Source: Armatimonadota bacterium
GTDB lineage: Bacteria > Sysuimicrobiota > Sysuimicrobiia > Sysuimicrobiales > Humicultoraceae
Direction of reading: 5' to 3'
DNA: 64,000 nt
Assembly: GCA_016869025.1 (NCBI GenBank)
Contig: VGFA01000002.1
Location: 186,001-250,000 of the forward strand
The first letter of the stretch is position 1. Each line of letters opens with the position of its first letter. Below are positions 37,765-46,536 of this stretch, piece after piece. The notes beneath the pieces were generated by a model that made no database searches, had not been told where the DNA came from, and was given only the letters and a program-made list of their open reading frames with translations. Both the position numbers and the translations under genes were made by a program.

Positions 37765-37803
37765 GTCTGTCTCTTCGGTCTGTCTCTTCAGTCTGTCTCT
37801 CTC
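37765..37803. repeat. Three 13-bp tandem units
   Basis: Units GTCTGTCTCTTCG, GTCTGTCTCTTCA and GTCTGTCTCTCTC follow one another in the leader of the binding-protein gene. On the transcript strand they are purine-rich GA tracts. Confidence 0.6.
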
Positions 37804-37889
37804 GTACCAGGCCCGAAAGTTACTCGCCCGCCCTCAGCCGTCCTGGCGCGCTGGCGGGCGGGCGTAATGCGGTACGTAGCGATCGGCTA

Positions 37890-38921
37890 TTACGCTGGCG
37901 CCTTGAGCACGGCCGCCTTGCTGCGCTGGTGCTTGAACGGCTGAACCGGACATGCCACATAGTGCCCATCCGCCACGTCCACCATTGGTGGTTCGTTCAC
38001 ACGACAGGACTCAACGGCATAGAGACACCGGGTGTGGAAGCGGCAGCCCTTGGGAGGATTGGAGGGGCTGGGCACGTCGCCTGGCAGGATGATCCGCTCG
38101 CGGCGCATCCCCGGGTCGGGAATCGGCACGGCCGACAGCAGCGCCTCGGTGTAGGGGTGCTGCGGATTGGCGAAGAGCTCTTCGACCGGGCACACCTCCA
38201 CTATCTTGCCCAGGTACATCACCGCGACCCGATCGCTTATGTGCTTGACCACCGAGAGGTCGTGCGCGATGAACAGGTAGGTCAGCCCGAACTCCTTCTG
38301 CAGCTCCTCCAGGAGGTTCAGGACCTGCGCCTGGATCGAGACGTCCAGCGCGGAGACCGGCTCGTCGCAGATGATGAGCTTGGGATTGACCGCCAGGGCC
38401 CGGGCGATGCCAATCCGCTGCCGCTGCCCGCCGCTGAACTCGTGCGGGTAGCGGTTGGCGTGGTAGGGCGAGAGGCCGACCACCTCGAGCAGTTCCTGAA
38501 CCCGGCGCACCTTGTCTTTGCCCCGCGCCAGGTTGTGGATCTCGAGCGGCTCGCCGACGATGTCACCGACGGTCATGCGGGGGTTGAGCGACGAGTACGG
38601 GTCCTGGAAGATGATCTGCAGGTCACGCCGCATCCGGCGCAGCTCTTCCTTGCCGAGAGAGAAGATGCTCCGCCCTTCGAACACCGCCTCTCCGGCGGTG
38701 GGCTCCATGAGCCGCAGTATGACGCGGCCGGTTGTCGTCTTGCCGCATCCGGACTCGCCCACCAGCCCGAGCGTCTCGCCGGTCTTGATGAAGAACGACA
38801 CGTCGTCCACGGCCTTTACGGCCCCGACCTGCTTCTGGAAGATGAACCCTTTGGTAATGGGGAAGTACTTGCGGAGGTTGCGCACCTCCAGGATGACCTC
38901 GCCCGCTGTCCCAGTAATCAC
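37890..38921 (-). CDS. Oligopeptide ABC transporter ATPase, DppF/OppF type
   Basis: 343 residues. Walker [12 protein letters not shown], signature [17 protein letters not shown], Walker [15 protein letters not shown] and the oligopeptide-transporter C-terminal extension with [18 protein letters not shown] start at 38921 with GGAGGTAGG five bases upstream; an ATG two bases earlier runs straight into TGA, which confirms the GTG. It powers import with the DppD-type partner, probably for both flanking permease pairs. Confidence 0.94.
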   Translation of the reverse strand: MITGTAGEVILEVRNLRKYFPITKGFIFQKQVGAVKAVDDVSFFIKTGETLGLVGESGCGKTTTGRVILRLMEPTAGEAVFEGRSIFSLGKEELRRMRRDLQIIFQDPYSSLNPRMTVGDIVGEPLEIHNLARGKDKVRRVQELLEVVGLSPYHANRYPHEFSGGQRQRIGIARALAVNPKLIICDEPVSALDVSIQAQVLNLLEELQKEFGLTYLFIAHDLSVVKHISDRVAVMYLGKIVEVCPVEELFANPQHPYTEALLSAVPIPDPGMRRERIILPGDVPSPSNPPKGCRFHTRCLYAVESCRVNEPPMVDVADGHYVACPVQPFKHQRSKAAVLKAPA

Positions 38922-38931
38922 ATCCTACCTC

Positions 38932-39969
38932 CTACGCTCTCCGCGTCGAGGCCAACAGTCCCGCCGCCTCGGCCGCCCGCTTCTCTTCCCCGGTCGCGTG
39001 GTCGGTGTACAGATAGCACTTCGCGTAGTGCCCGGCCTGGATGTCCACGTCCGGCGGGTCCTCCTGGACGCAGATCTCCATGGCAAACGGGCAGCGCGGG
39101 GCGAAGGGACAGCCCGGGGGAAGGTCAATCAGACTTGGGGGCTGGCCCTCGATGGGAATCAGCCGCTCCCTGCGCTCGTGCAGCTTCGGGATCGAGTGCA
39201 GCAGGCCCCAGGTGTAGGGGTGCTTCGGGTCCCGGAAGACGCGCTTCACGTCGGTGTGCTCCACCGGCTTGCCGGCGTACATCACCACCACGTTGTCGGT
39301 CATCTCGGCCACCACGCCCAGGTTGTGGGTGATGACGATCACCGACATGTGGAACTCCTGCTGGAGCTCGCGGATCAGGTCCAGGATCTGGGCCTGGATC
39401 GTCACGTCCAGCGCGGTGGTGGGCTCGTCGGCGATCAGGATCGAGGGATTGCACGACAGCGCCATGGCGATCATCACGCGCTGCCGCATGCCGCCGCTGA
39501 ACTGGTGCGGGTAGTCCTTGACGCGCTCCCTGGCCAGCGGGATCTTGACCCGCTCGAGCATCTCCGCGGCACGATCCCAGGCGGTCTTCTTGTCGAGCTT
39601 CTGGTGAAGGATGACCGCCTCGGCGATCTGCTCGCCTATGGTCAACACCGGGTTGAGAGACGTCATGGGCTCCTGGAAGATCATGGCGATCCGGTTGCCC
39701 CGGATGTGACGCATCTCCTCGTCGGACAGCGTCAGCAGGTTACGGCCTTCAAACCAGATCTCGCCCTCTACTATCTTGCCCGGAGGTGTGGGGATGAGCC
39801 GCATGACCGACAGCGCGTGCACGCTCTTGCCGCATCCCGACTCGCCCACGATCCCCAGCGTCTCGCCCTTCGCCAGGTCGTAGGTGAGCCCGTCCACGGC
39901 CCGCACCACGCCCTCGTCGGTGTGAAAGTAGGTCTTCAAGTTCCTAACAGAAAGCAGCGGCTCTGCCAC
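38932..39969 (-). CDS. Oligopeptide ABC transporter ATPase, DppD/OppD type
   Basis: About 345 residues. Walker [18 protein letters not shown], signature [20 protein letters not shown], Walker [15 protein letters not shown], and C-terminal [15 protein letters not shown] place the start at the GTG at 39969 ([20 protein letters not shown]) because the GTG nine bases earlier lies inside the GAGAGGTGAGG ribosome site. Ten bases upstream of the DppF-type gene. Confidence 0.94.
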   Translation of the reverse strand: MAEPLLSVRNLKTYFHTDEGVVRAVDGLTYDLAKGETLGIVGESGCGKSVHALSVMRLIPTPPGKIVEGEIWFEGRNLLTLSDEEMRHIRGNRIAMIFQEPMTSLNPVLTIGEQIAEAVILHQKLDKKTAWDRAAEMLERVKIPLARERVKDYPHQFSGGMRQRVMIAMALSCNPSILIADEPTTALDVTIQAQILDLIRELQQEFHMSVIVITHNLGVVAEMTDNVVVMYAGKPVEHTDVKRVFRDPKHPYTWGLLHSIPKLHERRERLIPIEGQPPSLIDLPPGCPFAPRCPFAMEICVQEDPPDVDIQAGHYAKCYLYTDHATGEEKRAAEAAGLLASTRRA

Positions 39970-40072
39970 GCGCCTCACCTCTCAGTAATCTTCCCGAATC
40001 TTCTCCGCGGGACGGGTGTTTCCTCCTCCGGGCTCCGCAGACCTTGTGCTTCCTCCTGCAGGCTCCGCGGTG

Positions 40073-41746
40073 CTACTGGTCCGCCCACCGCCACTCCCAG
40101 ACGTTCCAGGGCAGGTAGTACGTCCCCAACCCCACCGGCTTTACGTTCCGCATGGCCTTGGGGAAGGTGGTCAGGTCGAGCCGGAAGTAGAGCGACAGGC
40201 TCGGCAGTTCCTCCGCGAAGATCTCCTGCTGCTTCCGCAGCAGCGCTGAGCGCTTCTCCACGTCCAGCTCGGCGATTATCTGATCCCAGATCTGGTCGTT
40301 CTCGGCGTGGCGCCAGCCAACGCGGTTGTTGCCCGACCAGTTGTTGGCAAGTGTCGGGATGCCGATGCTGTGAAACCTGTCGTGGGGCACCGACTCCGGC
40401 GTGAACAGGCTGGCGTACATCGCCATGTGCGGGAACTGCCGCCGGGTCGTGTAGGTCCCGAAGAATACCGAGGCCGGCCGGTTGCTGATGCGCACGTCAA
40501 TGCCGACCTGACGGAGCTGCTCCTTTATGATCTGCTGGATCTGCTCGCGGATGGCGTTGCCCGCCGTGGTGGAGATCTCCAACTCAAGGCGCTTCCCGGT
40601 GCCGTCGCGCAGGTAGCCGTCCGGGCCGGGCCGGAATCCCGCCTCGGCCAGGAGCGATCGCGCCCTTGCCGGGTCGAGGTCGTACTTCTTCACATTGGGG
40701 TTGGCCGCGGGATGCCCGGGCGCCATCCACGAGTTCGCCACGGGCTGCCGGCCGCCGGAGCACGAGACCTCGGCGAGGGCCTTCCGGTCCAGCGCGTAGG
40801 CGACCGCCTGCCGCACGCGCTTGTCCTTCAGCCACACGTCATCCAGGTTGAAGTCAATCCGTTCCCAGACCATGGCCTCACGGTAGTTGGCCTTCACCCG
40901 GGGCGCCCGCTCTGCAATCTGCTCCATCTGCATGCAGGAGAAGTTGCTGATCTCCGTGGCGTCCACGCCGCCCGAGATCGCGTTGGCCTGCAGCACCGTG
41001 CTGTCGAGGATGAACCGCACGGTCAGCTTCTTGATCGCCGGCGCGCCCAGGGGCCACTTCTCGTGGGCCTCGAAGCTCATGTGGCTGCCCGCCACCCACT
41101 CGGTCATGCGGTAGGGTCCGTTCGCAACCGGCAGCCGGAAGTACGGCTCGGCCCGCAGGTTGGCTGGGTTGGACAGATAGGGACGCTCAAGCAGATGGCG
41201 CGGCAGCGGGTACGGCTGGCCGAACGGCTCGCTGCCGGCGAACGGCCAGAGCTCGTTCCACTGGACCACCATCTCGTAAGGATCGTTGATATTGGTGACC
41301 AGGATGTTGTCCACCTTGTTCAAGACGAATCGGGCGGTCGAGGGCGTGCGCGGGTTGCGCAGCATGCCGTAGGTGAACCGCCAGTCCAGCGCGGTGACGG
41401 GCTTCCCGTCGTGCCAGGTGAAGCCGCGCTTGAGCTTCCAGATGACGCGCATCTTGTTGTTGGGGAGAACCTGCCAGTCGCCGTCCTTCAGCGTCGGGAG
41501 CTTCTCGGCCATTACGGGAACACGCACCCACTTCTCGTTGAAGGGCGCCGCGTACCCGAAGATCACGTTGTGGATGACGCCGGTTGCGGCCATGATCGAG
41601 AACGGACCAATGATATCCGGCTCTTGCGCCATACCAATCGTCACAATGTCGCGACGCTGCTGGGCCTGTGCGACCGGCCCCGCGGCGGACAGCGCGATCA
41701 GGACACTCAACACGAGAACGCTCACGCGAAGCACAACCCGCTCCAT
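40073..41746 (-). CDS. Peptide-type ABC substrate-binding protein, paralogue A
   Basis: 557 residues. Signal peptide ends near AQAQ (residue 29). Motif LKRGFTWHDGKPVTALDWRF near residue 115 is the SBP_bac_5 signature. It is a close paralogue of the binding protein at 43789-45447; both share the phrases TLKDGDWQ, PNVKKY, DPARAR, LLRKQQEI and NRPASV in the same order. The two copies flank a single permease pair, so they may give that channel two ligand specificities. Positioned just before the ATPase pair. Confidence 0.92.
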   Translation of the reverse strand: MERVVLRVSVLVLSVLIALSAAGPVAQAQQRRDIVTIGMAQEPDIIGPFSIMAATGVIHNVIFGYAAPFNEKWVRVPVMAEKLPTLKDGDWQVLPNNKMRVIWKLKRGFTWHDGKPVTALDWRFTYGMLRNPRTPSTARFVLNKVDNILVTNINDPYEMVVQWNELWPFAGSEPFGQPYPLPRHLLERPYLSNPANLRAEPYFRLPVANGPYRMTEWVAGSHMSFEAHEKWPLGAPAIKKLTVRFILDSTVLQANAISGGVDATEISNFSCMQMEQIAERAPRVKANYREAMVWERIDFNLDDVWLKDKRVRQAVAYALDRKALAEVSCSGGRQPVANSWMAPGHPAANPNVKKYDLDPARARSLLAEAGFRPGPDGYLRDGTGKRLELEISTTAGNAIREQIQQIIKEQLRQVGIDVRISNRPASVFFGTYTTRRQFPHMAMYASLFTPESVPHDRFHSIGIPTLANNWSGNNRVGWRHAENDQIWDQIIAELDVEKRSALLRKQQEIFAEELPSLSLYFRLDLTTFPKAMRNVKPVGLGTYYLPWNVWEWRWADQ

Positions 41747-41807
41747 GCTAATCCCCCCTCCCAGCCAGATTACCCCTCAGAGCACACAACCTGCCTGCTT
41801 CCCATGC

Positions 41808-42734
41808 CTACGTCTTCAGCCGCGGGTCGAGCGCGTCGCGCAGCCCGTCCCCGAGGAAGTTGAACGACAAGACCGTGATAAAGATGAACAGCCCTGGGAA
41901 GACCGCCAGCCACGACGCCTTCAACAGGTACTCCTGCGCGCGCTGGAGCATGTTGCCCCACGACGGTATCGGCGGCTGGATCCCCAACCCCAGATACGAC
42001 AGGCCCGACTCCGACAGGATCGCGGTCCCCACCGTCAGCGTCGCAGCCACGATCACCGGCGCAAGCGCGTTTGGAATGAGGTGCCGCAGGATCAGCCGGG
42101 CCTCCGAGGCGCCCATCGCACGCCCTGCCTCCACGAAGTCCTGGCTCTTCAGCGACAGGATCTGCCCGCGCACCAGCCGCGCCACGGTGGTCCATCCGAA
42201 CAGGGTGAAGATCAGCACGATCCTGCCCACCCCTCCGCCCGGGATGAGCGCGGCGAGGATGAGGTAGAGCGGCAGGAGCGGGATCGCGATCAGCATGTCC
42301 ACCAGCCGCATGAGCACGCTGTCCACCCACCCGCCGTAGAAACCGGCGACCGCGCCCACGAGAGAGCCCACGATCGAGATGGAGACCGCTGTCACGTACC
42401 CTACGACGAGAGAGATGCGCCCGGCGTACATGATGCGCGTCAGCACGTCGCGACCCAGTTCGTCGGTCCCGAAGACGTTCCCGGTCAATCCGGGTTGCAT
42501 CCAGCGCGCATCGAGGCTGATGCGGTCGAAGGGATGGGGTGCGATCCACGGCGCCAGCACCGCCATGAGCGTCAACAGGAGGCAGGCGGTGCCGCCTATC
42601 ATCGCCAGCCGGTGCTTTAGGAAACGGCGCCAGGCGATCTGCCAGTACGACTGCCCTACGGCGTAACCTGCGGCCTCCGCGCGACGCCGCTCAAGTTCCA
42701 GCGCGAGCTGTCGTGGTGTCGAGCTACCCTGCAT
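41808..42734 (-). CDS. Dipeptide/oligopeptide ABC permease, DppC type
   Basis: 308 residues with an OppC_N helix (WRRFLKHRLAMIGGTACLLL), the FGTDELGRDVLTRIMYAGRI motif near residue 90, and the EAA loop EAGRAMGASEARLILRHLIP. C-terminal GDGLRDALDPRLK is typical. Partner of the DppB-type gene 20 bases upstream. Confidence 0.93.
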   Translation of the reverse strand: MQGSSTPRQLALELERRRAEAAGYAVGQSYWQIAWRRFLKHRLAMIGGTACLLLTLMAVLAPWIAPHPFDRISLDARWMQPGLTGNVFGTDELGRDVLTRIMYAGRISLVVGYVTAVSISIVGSLVGAVAGFYGGWVDSVLMRLVDMLIAIPLLPLYLILAALIPGGGVGRIVLIFTLFGWTTVARLVRGQILSLKSQDFVEAGRAMGASEARLILRHLIPNALAPVIVAATLTVGTAILSESGLSYLGLGIQPPIPSWGNMLQRAQEYLLKASWLAVFPGLFIFITVLSFNFLGDGLRDALDPRLKT

Positions 42735-42754
42735 GCGGCTTCCCCCAGCCCGGC

Positions 42755-43720
42755 CTAGTCATACCGGATGCGCGGGTCCGCCAGGCCGTACGCTAGATCC
42801 GCGAGGAGATTGAAGATGACCGTCATCAGGGCCAGGAAAAGCAGGACGGCCATTGCCACGTTGTAGTCGTGTCCGAGCACCGCCTGAAAGAGCAGCAGCC
42901 CCATTCCCGGCCACGAGAAGACGGTTTCGGTCAGCACTGCCCCGTTCAGGATACCGGGGACGGAGAGCGCGATCAGCGTAATGATCGGGATCAGGGCGTT
43001 CCGCAGGGCGTGCCTGTTGATTACCACACGCTCGGGGTTCCCCTTGGCGCGCGCGGTGCGCACGTAGTCGTGCCTGACCACCTCGAGCATGCTGCTGCGC
43101 ATGTAGCGCGTCCACGAGGCCATGCCGCTGGTGGCCAGCACCGACACCGGCAGCACCAGGTGCCACAGGCGGTCCAGGAACATGGGCCACCCAGGTGCGA
43201 CGCCAGGGGTCATCATGCCGCCTGCTGGAAACCACGGCAGCCACACGGCAAACAGGAGTATGAAGACGATCCCCTGCCAGAACACGGGCATGGCCAGGCC
43301 GGCGAACGCTCCGACCGTGACCACATAGTCCGTGGCCGAGTACTGGTGTAGGGCCGAGTACACGCCGGCGGTGACACCAACCGTGAAGGCGACTGCCACG
43401 GAGGTGGCCAGGAGCGTTAGGGTGTTGCGCAGCCGATCAACGACGAGCTTCGTGACCGGCGTCCCGTAGGTCCGCGAGTAACCGAGATCCCCCTTGAGCA
43501 CCGACCGGACCCACTTGAAGTAGCGCACGTACATCGGATCGTCCAGCCCGTAGTACTTCCGGAGCATGGCGACGTCTTCGGGCCGGATGTCGGGGTTGCT
43601 GGCCGCCATGAGTTCCACGGGGTCGCCGGGCGTGAGCACGAGCAACGTGAACATCAGGATCGAAAGGCCGATCAGAATGATGACCCCATGGACCAGCCGG
43701 CGCGCAAGGAATCGTTGCAT
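42755..43720 (-). CDS. Dipeptide/oligopeptide ABC permease, DppB type
   Basis: 321 residues. Opening MQRFLARRLVHGVIILIGLS, PGDPVELMAASNPD periplasmic loop, and the EAA loop EVVRHDYVRTARAKGNPERV with VINRHALRNALIPI. GGAGGACAGC ribosome site before the ATG at 43720. Separated from the upstream binding-protein gene by a strong hairpin. Confidence 0.93.
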   Translation of the reverse strand: MQRFLARRLVHGVIILIGLSILMFTLLVLTPGDPVELMAASNPDIRPEDVAMLRKYYGLDDPMYVRYFKWVRSVLKGDLGYSRTYGTPVTKLVVDRLRNTLTLLATSVAVAFTVGVTAGVYSALHQYSATDYVVTVGAFAGLAMPVFWQGIVFILLFAVWLPWFPAGGMMTPGVAPGWPMFLDRLWHLVLPVSVLATSGMASWTRYMRSSMLEVVRHDYVRTARAKGNPERVVINRHALRNALIPIITLIALSVPGILNGAVLTETVFSWPGMGLLLFQAVLGHDYNVAMAVLLFLALMTVIFNLLADLAYGLADPRIRYD

Positions 43721-43737
43721 TGCTGTCCTCCGAACCA

Positions 43738-43764
43738 GGGGGGGTGGGTGATCCCCACCCCCCC
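43738..43764 (-). terminator. Hairpin between binding-protein and permease genes
   Basis: GGGGGGGTGGG (43738-43748) pairs with CCCACCCCCCC (43754-43764) around a five-base loop, 24 bases after the binding-protein stop. Same position as hairpins in the other two SBP-permease junctions. Confidence 0.6.
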
Positions 43765-43788
43765 GATGCCAGACTCCGCGTGCCTAGG

Positions 43789-45447
43789 TTACTGCTTCCA
43801 CTCCCAGGTCTGCGAGTTCCAGTTGATGTAGGTCCCCGAGAGCCCGGTGGGCTTCACGTTCGTCAGCTTCTTGTTGGACGTGGTCAGGTGCAGCCGGAAG
43901 TAGAGCGGGATCGAAGGCAGCTCCTCGGCCCAGATCTCCTGCTGCTTCCGGAGCAGCGCCACGCGCTTGGTCGCGTCAATCTCGGTCATGTACTGGTCTA
44001 TGATCTTGTCGGTCTCCGCGTGCCGGAAGCCGGGGTAGTTCTGCCCCTCCCAGTTGTTGGCAGGCGTCGGGACCTGGGTGGAGTGCCAGAAGGTGTTGCC
44101 GAGCGTGGTCGGCGACATCAGCCAGGCGTACATGACCAGGTGCGGGAATGTCCGCCGCTGGGTGACCGTACCGAACAGCACGCTGGCCGGCCGGTTGTCA
44201 ATCCGGAGGTCAATGCCCACCGCCCTGAGCTGCTCCTTCATGATCTGCTGAACCTGCTCTCGGACGGCGTTGCCCGCGGTCGTCATGATCGAGATCTCGA
44301 ACCGCGCCCCCTTGGAGTCGCGCAGGAAGCCGTCGGGGCCCATGGAGAAACCGGCCTCGGTGAGCAGGGTGCGCGCCCGGGCCGGGTCGTGGGCGTACTT
44401 CTTGACGTTCGGGTTGAAGCCCTCGTGCCGCTCCGGCAGCCAGGTGTGCGCAACCGGCTGCTTCCCATAGAAGAGCTTGGTGCTGAACTCCTCGCGATTG
44501 ATCGCGTGGGCGATCGCCTGCCGCACCCGCTTGTCCTTCAGCCACTCATTCTCCACGTTGACGTCAATGTGTTCCCAGATCATGGCCGGCGTGTAGTGAG
44601 CGGTCACAGCGGGGTTGCGGCGCTCGATCTCGATCATCTGGTCAATCGAGAAGTTGTTGATCTCGGTGGCGTCCACCTGGTTGGCGATCACGTTGGCTTG
44701 TAAAACAGTGGCGTCCAGGATGAAGCGCCACACCTGCTTCTTGATCTTGGCCGCGCCCTCGGGGAACTTGTCGTAGGCCTCAAGCGTGATGTGGCTGCCC
44801 GGCACCCACTCCAACAGCTTGTAAGGGCCGCTGCCGACTGGACTGCGCACCTGCTTGTGGGATTTCAGGCCGGCGGGGTCCCGCAGGTACTCGCGCTCCA
44901 TCACGTGCCTCGGATAGACAGTGTGCCCGGTGTTGGCGAAGGGGTAGGTCTCGTTCCACTGGACGACCAATGTGTAGGGGTCCTGGGGGTTGGGAACGAG
45001 CATGTTCTCGATCTTGCGGAGGACGAACCGGGTAATCGCCGGGCTGCGCGGGTTGCGCAGCATCAGGTAGGTCCAGGATGCGTCCAGCGCGGTGACGGGC
45101 TTCCCATCGTGCCAGGTGAAGCCCTTCTTGAACTTGTAGGTCACCTTCATCTTGCCGCCGGGCAGCAGCTGCCAGTCCCCGTCCTTCAACGTCGGGACCT
45201 TCTCGACTGTTTGGGAATGCAGCTGCCACTTGTCGTTGTACTTCACCATGTCGGCGAAGACGGAGTTGACGATGGCCATGCCCGCGGCCATGGAGCAGAA
45301 CGTCATGGCAAGGCAGTCCGGCTCCTGGGCCATGCCAAAAACAACGGTGTCGCGGCTCTGCTGGGCCACAACCGACGGAATCTGGGTCCCCAGCGCCAGC
45401 GCCGCAACGATGGCCAGCGCCAGAAGGGAACGCTTGGTATTCGTCAT
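43789..45447 (-). CDS. Peptide-type ABC substrate-binding protein, paralogue B
   Basis: 552 residues. Signal peptide MTNTKRSLLALAIVAALALG ends near VVAQ. SBP_bac_5 motif FKKGFTWHDGKPVTALDASW near residue 115. GAAGGAGGTAAC is a near-perfect ribosome site for the ATG at 45447. First gene of the run SBP-DppB-DppC-SBP-DppD-DppF. Paralogous to the protein at 40073-41746. Confidence 0.93.
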   Translation of the reverse strand: MTNTKRSLLALAIVAALALGTQIPSVVAQQSRDTVVFGMAQEPDCLAMTFCSMAAGMAIVNSVFADMVKYNDKWQLHSQTVEKVPTLKDGDWQLLPGGKMKVTYKFKKGFTWHDGKPVTALDASWTYLMLRNPRSPAITRFVLRKIENMLVPNPQDPYTLVVQWNETYPFANTGHTVYPRHVMEREYLRDPAGLKSHKQVRSPVGSGPYKLLEWVPGSHITLEAYDKFPEGAAKIKKQVWRFILDATVLQANVIANQVDATEINNFSIDQMIEIERRNPAVTAHYTPAMIWEHIDVNVENEWLKDKRVRQAIAHAINREEFSTKLFYGKQPVAHTWLPERHEGFNPNVKKYAHDPARARTLLTEAGFSMGPDGFLRDSKGARFEISIMTTAGNAVREQVQQIMKEQLRAVGIDLRIDNRPASVLFGTVTQRRTFPHLVMYAWLMSPTTLGNTFWHSTQVPTPANNWEGQNYPGFRHAETDKIIDQYMTEIDATKRVALLRKQQEIWAEELPSIPLYFRLHLTTSNKKLTNVKPTGLSGTYINWNSQTWEWKQ

Positions 45448-45553
45448 TCTGTTACCTCCTTCTGCAAGGTGTGAGATCTGACGAGCTTCTACCGCCTACT
45501 GCTCCGCGTACTATTCCGCCCAGAACCTCACCTCCCCTGCACGGGCCGCCGCC

Positions 45554-45922
45554 TCAATGCAGTACCCGCAGGATCCAGTCCACGGGGCTGCCCGGCATCG
45601 TCGCAGGGTCCCAGGGCTGAGGCCTCCCGCGTACATGGGGGCTGACGCAGATCTCCTCTGGCCGCTGGGGGCTTTGGGGACGTACTACCTTGGCCGGCGC
45701 CGGCGCGCTCCTCCCCGGGCCCACCAACCGGGCCTCGAGGAACCGGTCCACGTCCTCCCGGAAGATACGGTATACCTTGCCTATCCGCGCCGCCGGGATC
45801 CTGCCCTCGCGCACGTACCGATAGACCGTGAGCCGGTTCAACTGGAGATGGGCCGCCACCTGGGCCACCGTCATCACGGGACCCGGCTCGGTCGTCGCGC
45901 GGGTCTTGGGGCGCCTTGTCAT
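45554..45922 (-). CDS. Small DNA-binding protein, excisionase/MerR-like HTH (HTH_17)
   Basis: 122 residues. Residues about 17-65 are a helix-turn-helix of the excisionase family (VMTVAQVAAHLQLNRLTVYR, then YVREGRIPAARIGKVYRIFR). The rest is a Pro/Arg-rich tail without a known domain. The ATG at 45922 is chosen because a TATAAT box sits at 45938-45943; a TTG further out would lie before that box. No integrase or phage gene is nearby, so it is more likely a local transcription regulator than a true excisionase. It sits between two transporter clusters and may control either. Confidence 0.8.
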   Translation of the reverse strand: MTRRPKTRATTEPGPVMTVAQVAAHLQLNRLTVYRYVREGRIPAARIGKVYRIFREDVDRFLEARLVGPGRSAPAPAKVVRPQSPQRPEEICVSPHVRGRPQPWDPATMPGSPVDWILRVLH

Positions 45923-45937
45923 AGGTGCATCTCTGCC

Positions 45938-45972
45938 ATTATATACCAGATTGGTCAATTGTATACTACGCC
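45938..45972 (-). promoter_or_regulatory. Promoter and operator candidate of the HTH gene
   Basis: Minus-strand TATAAT (45938-45943) lies 15 bases before the ATG. The AT-rich block up to 45972 holds two GTATA-type boxes flanking an ATTGGTCAAT-like imperfect palindrome, and inverted ACCA...TGGT arms, which could be an autoregulatory site. Confidence 0.45.
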
Positions 45973-46042
45973 GAATGAGAGCGGCGGGTTCCGGGACGGC
46001 CCAGCGGGCCCGGTTCCCGGGGTGCGGTTCAGCGGTTACGGC

Positions 46043-46534
46043 TCAGCGGAGGGCCAGGGGCCCGGCGTACTCCACGGCAAACTGGCCGTACTCCTGGCCT
46101 GCCCGGGCGGTCACAGTGGCCAGGAGCGTCCGACCGCTGAAGAGCCGGATGACTACCTGCCGCACCGGGGGCTCACCGTCCTGCTGGAGGAGGGACAGCA
46201 CGAGTTGCGCTCCCAGACGCCCCTCCGTGGCCAGGTGCTCCCGGTTGTCCGCGGCCGGACGGCCGGCGCCGTAGTAGCGGGAGGTGACCTCCACGGTGGC
46301 CGCCCGCGCGGCTGCGTCGTAGTCCACCCGCCTGACGCCGTCGCTGCCCGAGATGCTTCGGACAGCGCCGGCCACCCGCACTGCCGGGTCCACACGCACG
46401 GTCGGGTCAGAGGCGTCCGGGCCCTGCCTGGCCTGCCAGGCCCGGTCCAGGCCGACCAGGAGGGCCGCGACGACCAGGACCCCGACCGCCCACAGCAGGG
46501 GCCCGATCAGCGATCGGCGTGTACGGGGCAGCAA
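46043..46534 (-). CDS. Membrane-anchored protein of unknown function
   Basis: About 163 residues. One N-terminal membrane helix (LIGPLLWAVGVLVVAALLVG, residues about 10-29) and a soluble domain with alternating beta-like segments (RRVDYDAAARAATVEVTSRY, RQVVIRLFSGRTLLATVTAR). No family recognised. The start is uncertain: a TTG at 46534, two bases after the OppC-type stop, gives a protein that begins just before the helix; no ATG fits. Its place directly behind the permease suggests it belongs to that operon. Confidence 0.55.
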   Translation of the reverse strand: MLPRTRRSLIGPLLWAVGVLVVAALLVGLDRAWQARQGPDASDPTVRVDPAVRVAGAVRSISGSDGVRRVDYDAAARAATVEVTSRYYGAGRPAADNREHLATEGRLGAQLVLSLLQQDGEPPVRQVVIRLFSGRTLLATVTARAGQEYGQFAVEYAGPLALR

Positions 46535-46536
46535 GG

